DNA from: Obelidium mucronatum
Taxonomy: Eukaryota; Chytridiomycota; Chytridiomycetes; Chytridiales; Chytriomycetaceae
NCBI GenBank assembly: GCA_025765595.1
Contig: JAIVFH010000212.1
Coordinates: 1 to 49,241, forward strand
Length of the DNA: 49,241 bases
Reading direction: 5' to 3'
Under the pieces are notes generated by a model, which worked only from the letters and a program-made list of their open reading frames with translations, was not told the origin of the DNA and did no database searches. A program made the translations under genes and the position numbers. Positions 47,343 to 49,241 of this stretch are shown here, piece after piece. Numbering within the stretch: the stretch's first letter is position 1; each line of letters starts with the position of its first letter.

Positions 47343-49237
47343 CTAAAAGTCATCATTTTCATCTCGAGTGAGGGGTTCGTCATCAACTTCCAAATCAATG
47401 TCGTCATCTCGAAATAAATCATCAAACTCGTCATCTTCTTCTTCATTATCAGAAAGAAATTTGACGTTCTTTTTAAAAGCTGGAGACTGATCTGCTATTG
47501 CTGATATCTTGCTCATCTCTCCTTCGGAATCTGTGTCACCTGCCCCGAAATCCTCTGTATAATCAGCGGATTTCTTGGAAGTGACATCAACATCATCAGA
47601 AAGTATCTTCATTGCTGTTTCCGCGAATTTATCAAGCATGGCGTTGTTGTCATTCTTGGCTGTAAAATAATTTTCAGCTTGTCATCATTTTGATCACAAT
47701 GAGAAAATGCCAATCAATAGGTTAACTAACGTATTCCTGGAATTAATCCCTTGAGAGATGCAGCCGTCATTCCAACTGCTGCTTTACGTTTCTCAGCTGC
47801 TCCTTCATTTGTATCTCCCAGTAAATCCGAAATGGAGTTTGCATCCATTTCGAAGTCGAAGTCCTCAGGGATATCTTCCTTGCTGTTGGCTGCTTTCTTC
47901 ATCTCCGTACTGATTATTGCGCTATGTATTTTCTCGACTGTCTGGATAGGGATTGCCTGAGGTAAAACAGGAACCGTTTGTAGAACTGATTTGTTGAGGA
48001 GAGATGGGAGGGGCCCCCAAAAGACCAGCTCCTAATGAAGGTTTGACTTCCACATCAAGGGTCTTCGAAACTATTGGCGTTAATATAGGTTCGACTCCTT
48101 TCAACTTTGTGGAGTGAGATTTTGCTAGGAACGACAGGTCTTCTTCCGAATCTTTTTCTGGATCATAGTTGTCGAAATCTTCGTCAATAACGTCTTCAAT
48201 TTCTTGGTTTATGAAAGGGGAAGTTGTTGAAGTATCAGTTGTTGGATTCGGTAATACGGCCGGAGATAATGAAGGGGCCAATCTTATTCAAAGCGAGGGG
48301 GTTGCAAAACTCGGTTTGGGGGGCTGCTCATCCTCTCTTTTCACGATAATTTCTTTTAAATTTGATTCCGGCGCCATTGATTTGGGCTGCGATAGCGGTA
48401 GAATTGGGGCAATATTCTTTTTCGGCATGATTAAATCCATAAAGTCTCCATCGTCCCCATCCGCGTCAGCGTCATAGTTTGCGAAACCGGCATCTATATC
48501 TTCGTCTAGATCAATATTCAGAATGGTTTCTGCTGGCAGTGCTGATTGAGGTGTCGAGTATGATTTATCAGTGGCAGCACTTGTGACCGGCGATATATCC
48601 TTTGGAGCACCTAACGGGTTATTGATGGCAGAAAGTGTTGGAAGTTTTGAGAGTGACGGCAAAGGACCAAGTTTAGTTGTCTCTTGGACCATCTTGGGCC
48701 TTTCCTCTTTGGGTCTTTCCTCATCCTTTGCTAATTCGACTTTCTTTGATTGATCCAAAAGGGCTTTGGCTTGCTGTAAAGCTGCCCTAGTTGCACTCAT
48801 TCCGGAAGACAAGAGAACTGAATTCTCTGGTGCTTTTTTCACGTCTTCATGAAGTGAATTCAGGGGTTTAGACGTGATTTCGCCAACTGGTAAAGTCGTT
48901 AATGGTTTTTGCTCGGGCATGGACTCGATTTGTACTGGATTGGGGACTTATTATTGGGAGGCGAGACCGGATCAAACATAGATTTTGATTTTGGTTGATT
49001 ATTGGCGACGTTCCCCGGTGTTACTTCAGTCAATTGATTGTTGGCGACGGCTGTCACGGATGGCACATCTGAATCGCGTTTCAAAATGTCTTGAGCGGCC
49101 GTCTCCTTCATCCACCAAAATACGGTTGAAGATGCAGCTCCACTCTCTTCATCTTTCTCAGCTACTGATGCCGAGTTGTGGGTCTGTAGTTTTGCTGCTG
49201 GAATATCATCAAGGATTGCAGAAATTTCGTCATTCAT
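47343..49237 (-). CDS. Acidic, low-complexity protein with apparent frame breaks near the right edge
   Basis: A minus-strand coding region starts at ATG 49237 (MNDEISAILDDIPAAKLQ) and ends at 47343. It is rich in Asp/Glu, Ser and Pro, with repeated acidic blocks (IDEDFDNYDPEKDSEEDL, DEDIDAGFANYDADADGD, LFRDDDIDLEVDDEP). A clean intron, 47660-47730, joins GLIPGI to PKNDNNAMLDKF. Elsewhere the frame breaks without splice signals: near 48945 at a CCCC run, at an in-frame TGA 48288-48290, and between about 48010 and 47960. One-base changes in C runs would remove the first break and, as a pair, the TGA. Either the sequence has homopolymer errors or the gene is decaying. The family is not recognised, and the start may continue upstream beyond the window. 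Confidence 0.55.
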
Positions 49238-49241
49238 AGCA

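Overview
The window looks like nuclear DNA of a flagellated early-diverging (chytrid-like) fungus. Genes are split by many short GT-AG introns of about 40-110 nt and are closely packed on both strands. The content includes a cytosolic catalase-peroxidase, a class C (GABA-B-like) receptor, a Cdc20 with C-box and IR tail, an ISWI-like SNF2 ATPase, families of Cys-rich and Ser/Thr-rich surface-type proteins, and an autonomous Helitron. Assignment to Chytridiomycota is an inference from this content; no species marker (rRNA, tRNA) is present.

Layout. 1-3838: a partial unrecognised gene leaving the left edge, an OXNAD1-like oxidoreductase, a small unrecognised gene and a multi-pass membrane protein. 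3984-8237: an 11-exon SNF2/ISWI-like ATPase with a C-terminal double PHD-type zinc region; one intron is filled with GC-rich hairpins. 8362-11456: secreted subtilisin-like protease. 12538-15682: bifunctional lysine-ketoglutarate reductase/saccharopine dehydrogenase with a mitochondrial-type N-terminus. 15917-18425: KatG. 18819-19868: Ser/Thr-rich protein. 20166-30657: a GPI-type secreted protein gene whose second intron is about 9.5 kb long because it holds a whole Helitron of about 9.4 kb (Rep/helicase of about 1995 aa plus at least two accessory genes). 30760-31030: a frameshifted relic of another GPI-type gene. 31208-33341: DUF885-family predicted metallopeptidase. 33458-38978: tandem array of four Cys-rich paralogues, two intact and two broken, plus a relic of another copy. 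39079-41065: Cdc20 with two compensating frame disruptions. 41175-42692: BRCT protein, head-to-head with a small unrecognised gene. 43522-47277: class C GPCR with about 17 exons. 47343-49237: an acidic protein with several apparent frame breaks.

The most unusual signals are two. First, a 25-bp palindrome family (9-bp arms WTCCAATAA / TTATTGGAW around a constant 7-nt spacer) is present about 12 times in this window, all inside the Helitron and nearly all in its introns or intergenic gaps, where it makes up most of several introns. Second, an array of 11 alternating GC-rich hairpins (ACTGCC-TTC-GGCAGT and ACCGCC-TAC-GGCGGT) lies within one intron of the SNF2 gene. Exon structures were built by hand from splice-site sequence and frame continuity, not from transcript data.
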